A DNA stretch of 64,000 nucleotides from positions 1,054,001 through 1,118,000 of the forward strand of contig NZ_JAOPFX010000001.1 in NCBI RefSeq assembly GCF_025515205.1, written 5' to 3'. The translations under genes and the position numbers were made by a program. Positions 24,924-32,717 of the stretch are shown one piece after another; position 1 is the stretch's first letter; every line of letters starts with the position of its first letter. The stretch is from Microbacterium fluvii (GTDB taxonomy: Bacteria > Actinomycetota > Actinomycetes > Actinomycetales > Microbacteriaceae). Below the pieces are notes generated by a model. It was given only the letters and a program-made list of their open reading frames with translations, was not told where the DNA came from and made no database searches.

Positions 24924-25646
24924 GTGAACGCCAGTCCCGACGACCAGCGTCGACTCCTCGACGTCGCCGCTCTCGATGCCCGCATCCGCACGGCGGACCA
25001 CGCCAGGAAGAACCCGCCGCAGGCGGCGCGCGTGCAGGAGCTTCTCGCGCGGCGGCAGGAGCTCTCGCAGGAGCTGTCGACCCGACTCGGAGCGCGCGAC
25101 GATCTGCGCGCGGATCTGGCCCGCCTGGAATCCGATGTCGCCGTCGTCGAGGCGCGCAGCGCGCGCGACTCCGAGCGCCTCGCCTCGTCGAGCAACGTCA
25201 AGGAGGCGCAGGGGCTCGAGAGCGAACTGGCATCGCTGGCCCGCCGCCGCAGCGATCTCGAAGACTCCGAGCTCGAGATCATGGAGCACCTCGAGACGGC
25301 CGACGCCGCCGTCGCCGAGCAGGAGGGCCTGATCGCCGAGACCAACGCCGAGGGCGCCGAGCTGAGCGCGGCCGCCAAACGCGTCGTCGCCGAGGCGAAC
25401 GCGACGTGGGAGGCGGCGACACGCGACCGGGCCGCCGTCGCCGGCGAGGTGCCGGCTGACCTCCTCGCCCTCTACGACAGGCTCGCCGTGCGCAGTGCGG
25501 GCGCAGGGCTGCTGCGCGGCAGCACGTGCGAGGGGTGCCACATGGTGCTCTCGGGCACCGACCTGGCGACCCTCCGACAGACCGCCCCGGATGCCGTGGC
25601 CACCTGCCCCGAATGCGGCTGCATCCTCGTGCGCGCGGGGGAGTAG
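24924..25646 (+). CDS. Coiled-coil protein with C4 zinc ribbon (CT398-like)
   Basis: A 240-residue protein. A long helical coiled coil (about residues 10-180, with heptad-like Leu/Ala spacing and many Arg/Glu) is followed by a C-terminal zinc ribbon with CEGCH and CPECGC. This is the architecture of the CT398/HP0958 family, whose members act in RNA or flagellar/secretion processes in other phyla; the role in actinobacteria is unknown. The start is GTG 24924 by promoter spacing, or ATG 24921. The next gene overlaps its 3' end or follows immediately. Confidence 0.88.
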   Translation: MNASPDDQRRLLDVAALDARIRTADHARKNPPQAARVQELLARRQELSQELSTRLGARDDLRADLARLESDVAVVEARSARDSERLASSSNVKEAQGLESELASLARRRSDLEDSELEIMEHLETADAAVAEQEGLIAETNAEGAELSAAAKRVVAEANATWEAATRDRAAVAGEVPADLLALYDRLAVRSAGAGLLRGSTCEGCHMVLSGTDLATLRQTAPDAVATCPECGCILVRAGE

Positions 25647-27355
25647 CGACGTCTGTCCGACCGGTCTGGGTCGCGCTGGGCCGTGACGGCGCATCGATCA
25701 TCGTCGCCGAGCTCGGAGCCGACGCTCAGGAGCTGACCAGGCGCTCGTGCGCGCCCGAGCAGCTCGCGGGAGTCGTCGCCGAGCTGGAGGGCGAAGCGGC
25801 GCCGCGATGGGTGCTGGGCGACACCGTGCAGTGGCAGCCAGGACTGCTCGCTGCGGGCGTGCGCATCTCGCGCTGTCATGACCTGCGGCTGTGCCATGCG
25901 ATCCTGCGCGACAGCGCGTGGGTCGAGGATGCGGCGCTGTCCGCGCACACCGAATGGGATGCGGCGGCGATCGGTGACGCCGAGGGCCCGCAGACGCTGT
26001 TCGACTGGGACGACGCCGCCGCGGGGCCGGCGGGCCCGCCGCAAGGCATCGACGAGGTGCTCGCGGAGTTCGCACGGCAGCGCACGGCGGTGGAGGACTC
26101 CAGCCAGACCGGGCGTCTGCGTCTGCTGCTGGCGGCCGAGTCGGCGGGTGCCCTGATCGCGGGTGAGCTGCGGGCGGCCGGGCTCCCGTGGGACGTCGCG
26201 GAGCACGATCGGCTGCTGCGCGGGGAGCTGGGCGATCCACCCGTCGCCGGTGGCAGACCGGCGCGCATGATGGAGCTCGCCGCCGAGGTGCGCGCCGCGC
26301 TGGGTGATCCCGCGCTGAGTCTTGACTCTCAGCCGAAGCTCCTTCGGGGGCTGCATCGGGCGGGAGTGCTCGTCGAGTCGACCAGCAGGTGGGAGCTGCG
26401 GGAGCAGCAGCATCCGGCGATCGCGCCGCTGCTGGAATACAAGAAGCTCTCGCGGCTGTTCAGCGCGAACGGGTGGGCGTGGCTCGACGAATGGGTCGTC
26501 GACGGCCGCTTCCGCCCTGTCTACGTGCCGGCCGGGGTCGTCACGGGGCGATGGGCGTCGTCGGGGGGAGGAGCCCTGCAGATCCCGAAGCTGCTGCGGG
26601 GCGCGATGCGTCCCGACCCCGGCTGGCGGCTCGTCGTGGCCGACGTCGCCCAGCTCGAGCCGCGCATCCTCGCGGCGATGGCGCGCGACCCGGCGCTGGC
26701 CGCCGCCGCCAGAGGCCGCGACCTGTATGCCGGCATCGTCGACACCGGCGCGGTCACGACGCGCGCCGAGGCCAAGATCGCGCTGCTGGGCGCGATGTAC
26801 GGGGCGACGACCGGCGACAGTGGACGACTCGTGCCGCGGCTGCGCCGATCGTTTCCCCGGGCGATGGCGCTCGTCGACGACGCGGCGGCCACGGGGGAGC
26901 GGGGCGGCAGCGTGACGACGTGGCTCGGACGCAGCTCTCCCGAGCCGTCCGCGGGGTGGGCTCAGGCGCAGGCGGCCGCCGGCCGCGTCGGAGCCGATGC
27001 TGCCGAAGAGGTGCGGGCGCGTCGCAGAGCGCGGGACCGAGGGCGATTCACCCGCAACTTCATCGTGCAGGGCACCGCCGCCGAGTGGGCACTGGCCTGG
27101 ATGGCCGATCTGCGCGCCCGCCTCGCCGCGATGCCGGCGGTGGCCGAGGAAGGGGCGGCGCACCGCTCCGGCCCGGTGTTCGCCCGACGGGCCCACCTCG
27201 CGTTCTTCCTGCACGACGAGGTCATCGTGCACACCCCCGCGGAGCAGGCGGATGCTGTCGCCACCGCGCTCGCCGAAGCCGCGGCATCCGCCACGGGACT
27301 GCTGTTCGGCGAGATTCCGCTGGACTTCCCGCTGGACGTCGAGGTCGTGGACTGA
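25613..27355 (+). CDS. PolA-like family A DNA polymerase (exonuclease-polymerase type)
   Basis: About 580 residues, related to DNA polymerase I but lacking the 5' nuclease domain. The polymerase motifs are present: motif A as VVADVAQLEPRIL, motif B as TTRAEAKIALLGAMYG, and motif C as FLHDEVIVH. The N-terminal 3'-5' exonuclease-like region shows no clear DxE motif, so proofreading may be lost. The start is uncertain: homology begins near VRPVWVALGRD (about 25655), where no ATG, GTG or TTG exists in frame. ATG 25613 is the nearest, overlapping the upstream gene by 34 bp without a ribosome site; ACG 25649 follows GGGGAG at a good distance. A role in DNA repair is inference. Confidence 0.85.
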   Translation: MRLHPRARGGVATSVRPVWVALGRDGASIIVAELGADAQELTRRSCAPEQLAGVVAELEGEAAPRWVLGDTVQWQPGLLAAGVRISRCHDLRLCHAILRDSAWVEDAALSAHTEWDAAAIGDAEGPQTLFDWDDAAAGPAGPPQGIDEVLAEFARQRTAVEDSSQTGRLRLLLAAESAGALIAGELRAAGLPWDVAEHDRLLRGELGDPPVAGGRPARMMELAAEVRAALGDPALSLDSQPKLLRGLHRAGVLVESTSRWELREQQHPAIAPLLEYKKLSRLFSANGWAWLDEWVVDGRFRPVYVPAGVVTGRWASSGGGALQIPKLLRGAMRPDPGWRLVVADVAQLEPRILAAMARDPALAAAARGRDLYAGIVDTGAVTTRAEAKIALLGAMYGATTGDSGRLVPRLRRSFPRAMALVDDAAATGERGGSVTTWLGRSSPEPSAGWAQAQAAAGRVGADAAEEVRARRRARDRGRFTRNFIVQGTAAEWALAWMADLRARLAAMPAVAEEGAAHRSGPVFARRAHLAFFLHDEVIVHTPAEQADAVATALAEAAASATGLLFGEIPLDFPLDVEVVD

Positions 27356-27390
27356 GACGCCGTCGACACGCGGACGGGCTCGGGCGAAGC

Positions 27391-29160
27391 TCACCCGCAG
27401 GCGACCGTCGCGCCGAGATCGACGGCGGGAGTCGAGATCAGCGGAGTGTGCAGGATCTGCGGATCCACGGCACCGGCCGCCGCGCTGACGAAGCGGAACT
27501 CCACGGCGGCGGACTCGCCGGGTCGAAGCGTCACGCGCGCCATGCTGGTGGGGAACCCCGCCTCGTCGACGTCGGCCGACAGCGCCTGGTCGCCGTCGAT
27601 GCGCACGCCGGCGAAGTAGCTGCCCGCGGGGGCTGCGACGGCGACGTTGGTGGCGATGAGGCCGGCCGGCGTGCCGAACCGCCCACCGCCGGTCATGCTC
27701 TTGGTCAGCGACGTCGCGGCGTCTTCCGGTGCTGTGCTGGTCAGCTCCACCGTGACGGCGACCTCGGCCAGCCCGTCTGCGCGGCACTGAGCTGCTCCCG
27801 CGGTGATGGACACGTCGAGGAGACTGTCCATCTTCGATCCGGTGGCGTCGTTGAGGTAGACGGCGTAGGCGTCGTCGCCGGCCAGTCGATGGCGTGCGCT
27901 CGGTCCGCCGAGCACGGTGTCGGCGAAGACGGACTGCGCCGTCGGATCGGCGCTCCACACCGAGACGCGTCCTTGCGCGACCGGGTCGGCCAGGGCGCGG
28001 CCCCAGACGACGGGATCGATGCCCTCGGTCAGCAGCTGCTCGAAGATCGCCCTGGTCACGTGCTGCTGGAAAGCGGTCTGGGCGGCGGGGTCGGCCCTCG
28101 TGTAGGGGTCGATCAGCAGGCGCTTCACCAGGTTCTCGGCGGTGATCTTCGACCCGTCGTCGAGGGTCACCGGGCCGGTCGCGGCCAGCAGGCTCTTGAG
28201 GACGAGCGGATCCATCGACACGACGGCATCGGGTGCGGTGCCGGTATGGGCCTTCCACCACTGCGCGGCGAGACGGCCTGTCACCTCGAAGTCCGACGTG
28301 ATCGACACGTTCTGCACGAAGCGGGCGACGTCGTCTCCGTACATGGCTGCCACACTGTCGGGCAGACTCACCAGGGCGGCCGATTCCTTCGGGAAGCGGC
28401 TCGAGTCGGCCTGGCCCGTGATCTCCAGATGACCGTCGTCGGCGCTCAGCAGCACGAAGGATCCGGTGGCGCCGCCGCCGGTGCGCAACTCCGCATTGTT
28501 CTGCAGCATGAGCAGGATCTCGCGCTCGCCGTCGGCTCCGAGCATGGCCGGCAGCACGTCGGTGACGGCGGCGAGCTGCTGGGCGGCGGGTGCCGCGGTG
28601 GTGACCACCTGCTGCATCCGCGTGACGCCGTCGGCGACGGGCGAGAGCAGCTCGTCCGGCTCGATCCCGCTCATGGCGTGCTGCGCCGTCGCGAGCGCGT
28701 CGGCGGCATCGGCCACGATGACGTGCGCCTTCGCCAGGGCGTCGAGGTCGATCGCCTCGTCGCCGGGGGAGGCCGGTTCGGCGAGCAGCTCGCCGAGCGG
28801 CACGAGGGCCGCGTCGCTGATCGCATCGACCTGGGTCGCCACGATCCGTACGGCGGTGAAGTTGGCGCCGAGCAGCGGAAGGGCCTGAAGCACTCCCCAG
28901 GTCGGGTCATTCGCGGCGTCCGCCGCGGCGCGGGCATCGTCGCTGATCTGCGACACCGCCGTGGCGATCCCGGAGGAGTCGCCCGCGCGCGCGGCCGTTG
29001 TCGCATCGTCGACGGCTGTCGACAGTGCGGCGACGCTGCGCTGCGCGACCCACGCCCGAGACGCCGCCCACGCGAACCCGGCGATCAGCGCGACCAGCAT
29101 CGCCCCGCTCAGCAGCAGGGCGATGCCGGTCGTGCGATCGCGTTCGGCGCCCGGCGTCAC
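27391..29160 (-). CDS. DUF4012 domain membrane-anchored protein
   Basis: A 589-residue protein with one N-terminal membrane segment (about residues 12-33) and a large extracytoplasmic part of the DUF4012 family. The family core is seen in ILLMLQNNAELRTGGGATGS, then FPKESAALVSLPDSVAAMYGDD, WWKAHTGTAPDAVVSMDP and a later LNDATGSKMD. Conserved domains of this family occur in actinobacterial surface proteins of unknown function, often near exopolysaccharide or surface genes. GTG 29160 overlaps the stop of the LPATG gene (GTGA), so the two are co-translated. Confidence 0.88.
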   Translation of the reverse strand: MTPGAERDRTTGIALLLSGAMLVALIAGFAWAASRAWVAQRSVAALSTAVDDATTAARAGDSSGIATAVSQISDDARAAADAANDPTWGVLQALPLLGANFTAVRIVATQVDAISDAALVPLGELLAEPASPGDEAIDLDALAKAHVIVADAADALATAQHAMSGIEPDELLSPVADGVTRMQQVVTTAAPAAQQLAAVTDVLPAMLGADGEREILLMLQNNAELRTGGGATGSFVLLSADDGHLEITGQADSSRFPKESAALVSLPDSVAAMYGDDVARFVQNVSITSDFEVTGRLAAQWWKAHTGTAPDAVVSMDPLVLKSLLAATGPVTLDDGSKITAENLVKRLLIDPYTRADPAAQTAFQQHVTRAIFEQLLTEGIDPVVWGRALADPVAQGRVSVWSADPTAQSVFADTVLGGPSARHRLAGDDAYAVYLNDATGSKMDSLLDVSITAGAAQCRADGLAEVAVTVELTSTAPEDAATSLTKSMTGGGRFGTPAGLIATNVAVAAPAGSYFAGVRIDGDQALSADVDEAGFPTSMARVTLRPGESAAVEFRFVSAAAGAVDPQILHTPLISTPAVDLGATVACG

Positions 29161-29792
29161 CGCTGAGCGCGACGCGGCCTGGCCAGTGCGAGCCCGACGC
29201 CCACCAGCGCGATGACCCCAGCGAAGGCTGCCACGTTCACGAACGGGAAGTCCGATCCGGTGGCGGGCAGCTCTTCAGAGGCCGACAGCACCGCAGGCAT
29301 CGCGGCGCACTCCGGAGTGGCCGGCGGATAGGCCAGCGGCACCTCCTTCGTCGGGTTCACCGACAGCACGGCCGTCACGTCACCGCGTGTCCAGGCGTAG
29401 TTGTCCGATGTCTCGACCCACGCGCCGTTCTCGTACGCCCAGCCCGGCCACCCCGTCGGATTGCCCGATGCGTCGACGCTCGCCCCCGGCCACAGCACGC
29501 GGCCCGACAGCTGATTGTCGACGAGCGTTCCCAACGGCAGCGTCACGCTGTGCGTGGCGTCGCTGATGATGAGACTCGCCGTGTGACCGGTGGCCAGATC
29601 GTCCGGATCGACGAGCTCGACGTCGTAGAAGATCCACGGAGCGTCTTTGATGCACTCGCCGACCGCGGTCGAACCACCCAGCGTCGGCTGCTTCGGCTCG
29701 TCCGGTGTGTAGTGATCGTCAGCGTTGGCAGCGGCAGCGCCGCCGAACGCAAGGAAAGCCGTGAGCGCGAGCACGGCAATAGTTCTGCGCAT
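29157..29792 (-). CDS. Secreted LPATG cell-wall anchored protein
   Basis: A 211-residue surface protein. It has a classical signal peptide (MRRTIAVLALTAFLAFGG, then an AAA-rich cleavage region near residue 22-25), a beta-rich exported domain with several aromatic residues, and a sortase sorting signal: LPATG at 175-179, a hydrophobic helix and the charged tail ARPRRAQR. The middle domain is not one I can name. It is translated together with the DUF4012 protein downstream, so they probably form a surface pair. No sortase gene lies in the window. Confidence 0.88.
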   Translation of the reverse strand: MRRTIAVLALTAFLAFGGAAAANADDHYTPDEPKQPTLGGSTAVGECIKDAPWIFYDVELVDPDDLATGHTASLIISDATHSVTLPLGTLVDNQLSGRVLWPGASVDASGNPTGWPGWAYENGAWVETSDNYAWTRGDVTAVLSVNPTKEVPLAYPPATPECAAMPAVLSASEELPATGSDFPFVNVAAFAGVIALVGVGLALARPRRAQR

Positions 29793-29902
29793 GATTCCCC
29801 CCAGTGCGACTCGGCGACGATCCCCATCGTCTTCCGGTCGTGGACTGAGGCTACATCATCCGAGCCGAGGGCGGTATACCGCAGATGCTGTGTGTCGCGG
29901 AT

Positions 29903-29908
29903 TAGGAT
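29903..29908 (+). promoter_or_regulatory. -10 hexamer of rnpB
   Basis: TAGGAT lies 6 nt before G29915, the first base of the P1 helix. This agreement supports both the RNA 5' end and the -10 spacing used for leaderless genes in this window. Confidence 0.55.
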
Positions 29909-29914
29909 CGAGAT

Positions 29915-30281
29915 GCGAATGGGTCGGCTGGACGGTCGCGTTGCGGTACGCCGCACCGAGGAACGTCCGGGCTCCACAGGGCAGGGCGGTGGGTAACACC
30001 CACCCGGAGCGATCCGCGAGACAGTGCCACAGAGAGCAGACCGCCGCGGCTTCGGCTGCGGTAAGGGTGAAAGGGCGGTGTAAGAGACCACCGGGATCGT
30101 GGTGACACGATCCGCACGGCAAACCTCGCCCGGAGCAAGGCCAGACAGGGGATGATGACGCGGCCCGCCGAGTCCCCGGGTAGGCCGCTGGAGCGGCACG
30201 GCAACGTGTCGCCGAGAGAGATGACCGTCCACGGGGCTGCGGCCCCCGGACAGAACCCGGCGTACAGGCCGGCCCATTCGC
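29915..30281 (+). ncRNA. rnpB: RNase P RNA, bacterial type A
   Basis: The catalytic RNA that matures tRNA 5' ends. The conserved core is plain: GAGGAACGTCCGGGCTCCAC near the 5' end, the GGTGGGTAACACCCACC hairpin, and ACAGAACCCGGCGTACAGGC near the 3' end. Helix P1 pairs GCGAATGGGTC (29915-29925) with GGCCCATTCGC (30271-30281). Length is about 367 nt. It fills most of the only gap above 300 bp between protein genes. Strand is plus, between the divergent LPATG gene and the convergent ppgK. Confidence 0.97.
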
Positions 30282-30301
30282 CTTCTCGCCCGACGACGAC
30301 C

Positions 30302-31066
30302 TCAGTCGGCGGCCAGCGCCGCTGCGCCGATGATGCCCGCGTTGTTGCGGTGCACGGCCGGCACGATCGGGGTGTTCAGCTGCAGCAGCGGCAGGAACTC
30401 GTCGGCGTGCTTGGAGACCCCGCCGCCGACCACGAACAGGTCGGGGCTGAAGAGGAACTCGATGTGGCTGTAATACCACTGCAGCCGCTTGGCCCACTTC
30501 TTCCACGTCAGGTGATCGCGCTCCATCGCCGAATAGGCGGCGTAGGCCTCCGCATCCCGACCGTGCCGCGCGCGCTGCACGTGGCCGAGCTCCGAGTTGG
30601 GGATCAGGACGCCGTCGTAGAGCACTGCGGTGCCGATGCCGGTGCCGAGAGTGGTCAGAATCGTCAGGCCCGCCTTGCCGCGCGCGGCGCCGTAGCGCAC
30701 TTCGGCGATGCCGGCGACATCCGCGTCGTTGGCGAAGTGGATCTTGCGGCCGAGCCCCTCGGTGAAGAACCTCTCGGCTTCGAACCCGATCCACCGGTCG
30801 GAGACGTTGGCCGCCGACAGCGTGCGCCCGCCCTTGACGATCGCGGGGAAGGCGACCCCCAGCGGGATCGAGTGGTCGTCGCCGACGCCGAGGCGGTCGA
30901 GCACTTCGCGCACGGCCGCCAGCACGTCGTCGGGCTCGGCGCCCTCGGGGGTGGAGACCTTGACACGATCGCTGACCAGCACGCCCTCGGCGAGGTCGAC
31001 GATCCCCGCCTTGATGCCCGTTCCGCCGATGTCCACCCCGACTGCGCGCGTGCTCTGCGATGCCAT
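30302..31066 (-). CDS. ppgK: Polyphosphate glucokinase
   Basis: Phosphorylates glucose using inorganic polyphosphate (and usually ATP), an enzyme typical of actinobacteria. The 254-residue ROK-family protein has the phosphate-binding VGVDIGGTGIKAGIVD, the catalytic aspartate in HFANDADVAGIAE, TTLGTGIGTAV, and the family end FVVGGGVSKHADEFLP. ROK kinases that use only ATP lack this polyphosphate-type context around ELGHVQ. ATG 31066 lies 6 nt after TAGGCT on the minus strand, so it is probably leaderless. Confidence 0.93.
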   Translation of the reverse strand: MASQSTRAVGVDIGGTGIKAGIVDLAEGVLVSDRVKVSTPEGAEPDDVLAAVREVLDRLGVGDDHSIPLGVAFPAIVKGGRTLSAANVSDRWIGFEAERFFTEGLGRKIHFANDADVAGIAEVRYGAARGKAGLTILTTLGTGIGTAVLYDGVLIPNSELGHVQRARHGRDAEAYAAYSAMERDHLTWKKWAKRLQWYYSHIEFLFSPDLFVVGGGVSKHADEFLPLLQLNTPIVPAVHRNNAGIIGAAALAAD

Positions 31067-31072
31067 GGCCCC

Positions 31073-31078
31073 AGCCTA
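31073..31078 (-). promoter_or_regulatory. -10 hexamer of ppgK, leaderless arrangement
   Basis: TAGGCT on the minus strand, then 6 nt, then ATG 31066. The opposing promoter at 31102 is only 23 bp away, so the two polymerase sites overlap. Confidence 0.5.
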
Positions 31079-31101
31079 TCCAGCACTGCGCCGGCGATCA
31101 G

Positions 31102-31107
31102 TAGGAT
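31102..31107 (+). promoter_or_regulatory. -10 hexamer of the SPOR-glnA2-glnE operon
   Basis: TAGGAT, predicted start A31114, giving a 38-nt leader with AGGAG before GTG 31152. This gene is a leadered contrast to its neighbours. Confidence 0.45.
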
Positions 31108-31151
31108 CGAAGCATCCGTACCCGAGGGTGCGGCAGCGACAGGAGACGGGC

Positions 31152-31367
31152 GTGACGAGCGACAGCGAGAAGTACTGGTACAACCTCTCGACCGGCCAGG
31201 TCGAGAAGGGGTTCGAGTCGCCGGCGATCGACCGTGCCGGTCCCTTCGACACCGCCGAAGAGGCAGCCAAGGCGCCCGAGGTGCTCAAGGAGCGTTCGCG
31301 CGCCTGGGCGGAGGAAGATGCACGAGACGACGCCTGGGGTTCCGAGACCGCAGGGGAAGGGCAGTGA
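31152..31367 (+). CDS. Small SPOR-like protein upstream of glnA2
   Basis: A 71-residue soluble, acidic protein. The N-terminal EKYWYNLSTGQVEKG and the following phrase on the shared edge of short actinobacterial proteins often labelled SPOR-domain or 'methionine aminopeptidase' in error. The conserved part is an aromatic-rich strand followed by GPFDTAEEAAKAPEVL, like a half SPOR repeat. GTG 31152 has AGGAG 6-7 nt upstream. Its stop overlaps the glnA2 start (TGATG), so it is coupled to glnA2. The function is unknown. Confidence 0.8.
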   Translation: MTSDSEKYWYNLSTGQVEKGFESPAIDRAGPFDTAEEAAKAPEVLKERSRAWAEEDARDDAWGSETAGEGQ

Positions 31368-32704
31368 TGGACAAGCAGCGTGACTTCGTGCTGCGCACGA
31401 TCGAGGAGCGTGGGGTCAAGTTCGTCCGGCTGTGGTTCACCGACGTGATCGGCACCCTCAAGTCGGTCGCGATCGCTCCCGCCGAGGTCGAAGGCGCCTT
31501 CAGTGAGGGAATCGGCTTCGACGGGTCGGCCATCGAAGGCCTCACCCGCTCCTACGAGTCGGACCTGCTCGCCCACCCCGACCCGACGACCTTCCACACG
31601 CTCCCCTGGCGCGGCGAGATCGATCCGACCGCGCGGATGTTCTGCGACATCACGACGCCCGACGGACAGCCGGCTGTGGCCGACCCGCGGCACGTGCTCA
31701 AGCGCGCGCTCAACAAGGCCGCCGACGCGGGCTTCACGTTCTACACGCACCCCGAGATCGAGTTCTACCTGCTGAAGTCGTCGAGCTACGGCCCCGAGGG
31801 GCCGGAGCCGGTCGACTCGGCGGGGTACTTCGACAACGTGCCGGGAGGCACGGCGCACGACTTCCGCCGTCGCTCGGTGCGGATGCTGGAAGACCTGGGC
31901 ATCTCGGTCGAGTACAGCCACCACGAGGGCGGCCCCGGCCAGAACGAGATCGACCTGCGTTACGCCGACGCCCTCGCCACGGCCGACAACATCATGACCT
32001 TCCGCACGGTCGTCAAAGAGGTCGCCATCGAGCAGGGCGTCTATGCGACGTTCATGCCCAAGCCCCTCAGCGGCAAGCCGGGAAGCGGCATGCACACGCA
32101 CATGTCGCTCTTCGAGGGAGACCGCAATGCGTTCTTCGAAGAGGGCGGCCAGTATCAGCTGTCGAAGGTCGGCCGTCAGTTCATCGCGGGCCTGCTGACG
32201 CACGCCAGCGAGATCTCGGCGGTGACCAACCAGTTCGTCAACTCCTACAAGCGGCTGTGGGGAGGGGACGAGGCCCCGAGCTTCATCTGCTGGGGGCACA
32301 ACAACCGCTCCGCGCTCGTGCGTGTGCCGATGTACAAGCCCAACAAGGGCCAGTCCACGCGCGTCGAATACCGCGGGCTCGACTCCGCCGCCAACCCGTA
32401 CCTCGCCTTCGCGCTGCTGCTGGCCGCGGGGCTCAAGGGAATCGAAGAGGGGTACGAGCTCCCGCCGGAGGCGGAGGACAACGTGTGGTCGCTCACCGAC
32501 AGCGAGCGCCGTGCGCTGGGCTACGCACCCCTGCCGGCGAGCCTGGACCATGCGCTGGAGTTCATGGAGGAATCGGAGCTCGTGGCCGAGACCCTCGGCG
32601 AGCAGGTCTTCAACTACGTGCTGCTGAACAAGCGGCGTGAGTGGGCCGAGTACCGCAGCCAGGTGACGCCGTTCGAGCTGAAGAGCAACCTCGAGATGCT
32701 CTGA
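31367..32704 (+). CDS. glnA2: Glutamine synthetase, GlnA2 type
   Basis: A 445-residue type I glutamine synthetase paralogue. The start MDKQRDFVLRTIEERGVKF matches actinobacterial GlnA2. Active-site motifs include the GFDGSAIEG loop, KPLSGKPGSGMHTHMS, EIEF and RVEYRGLDSAANPYLA. The region that carries the adenylylation tyrosine in GlnA1 reads GYELPPEAEDNVWSLTDSER; a Tyr is present, but the flanking [10 protein letters not shown] consensus is lost, so control by GlnE is doubtful. It overlaps the SPOR-like gene by 1 base; glnE follows 13 nt later. Confidence 0.95.
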   Translation: MDKQRDFVLRTIEERGVKFVRLWFTDVIGTLKSVAIAPAEVEGAFSEGIGFDGSAIEGLTRSYESDLLAHPDPTTFHTLPWRGEIDPTARMFCDITTPDGQPAVADPRHVLKRALNKAADAGFTFYTHPEIEFYLLKSSSYGPEGPEPVDSAGYFDNVPGGTAHDFRRRSVRMLEDLGISVEYSHHEGGPGQNEIDLRYADALATADNIMTFRTVVKEVAIEQGVYATFMPKPLSGKPGSGMHTHMSLFEGDRNAFFEEGGQYQLSKVGRQFIAGLLTHASEISAVTNQFVNSYKRLWGGDEAPSFICWGHNNRSALVRVPMYKPNKGQSTRVEYRGLDSAANPYLAFALLLAAGLKGIEEGYELPPEAEDNVWSLTDSERRALGYAPLPASLDHALEFMEESELVAETLGEQVFNYVLLNKRREWAEYRSQVTPFELKSNLEML

Positions 32705-32717
32705 GCCTCCGGCTGCG

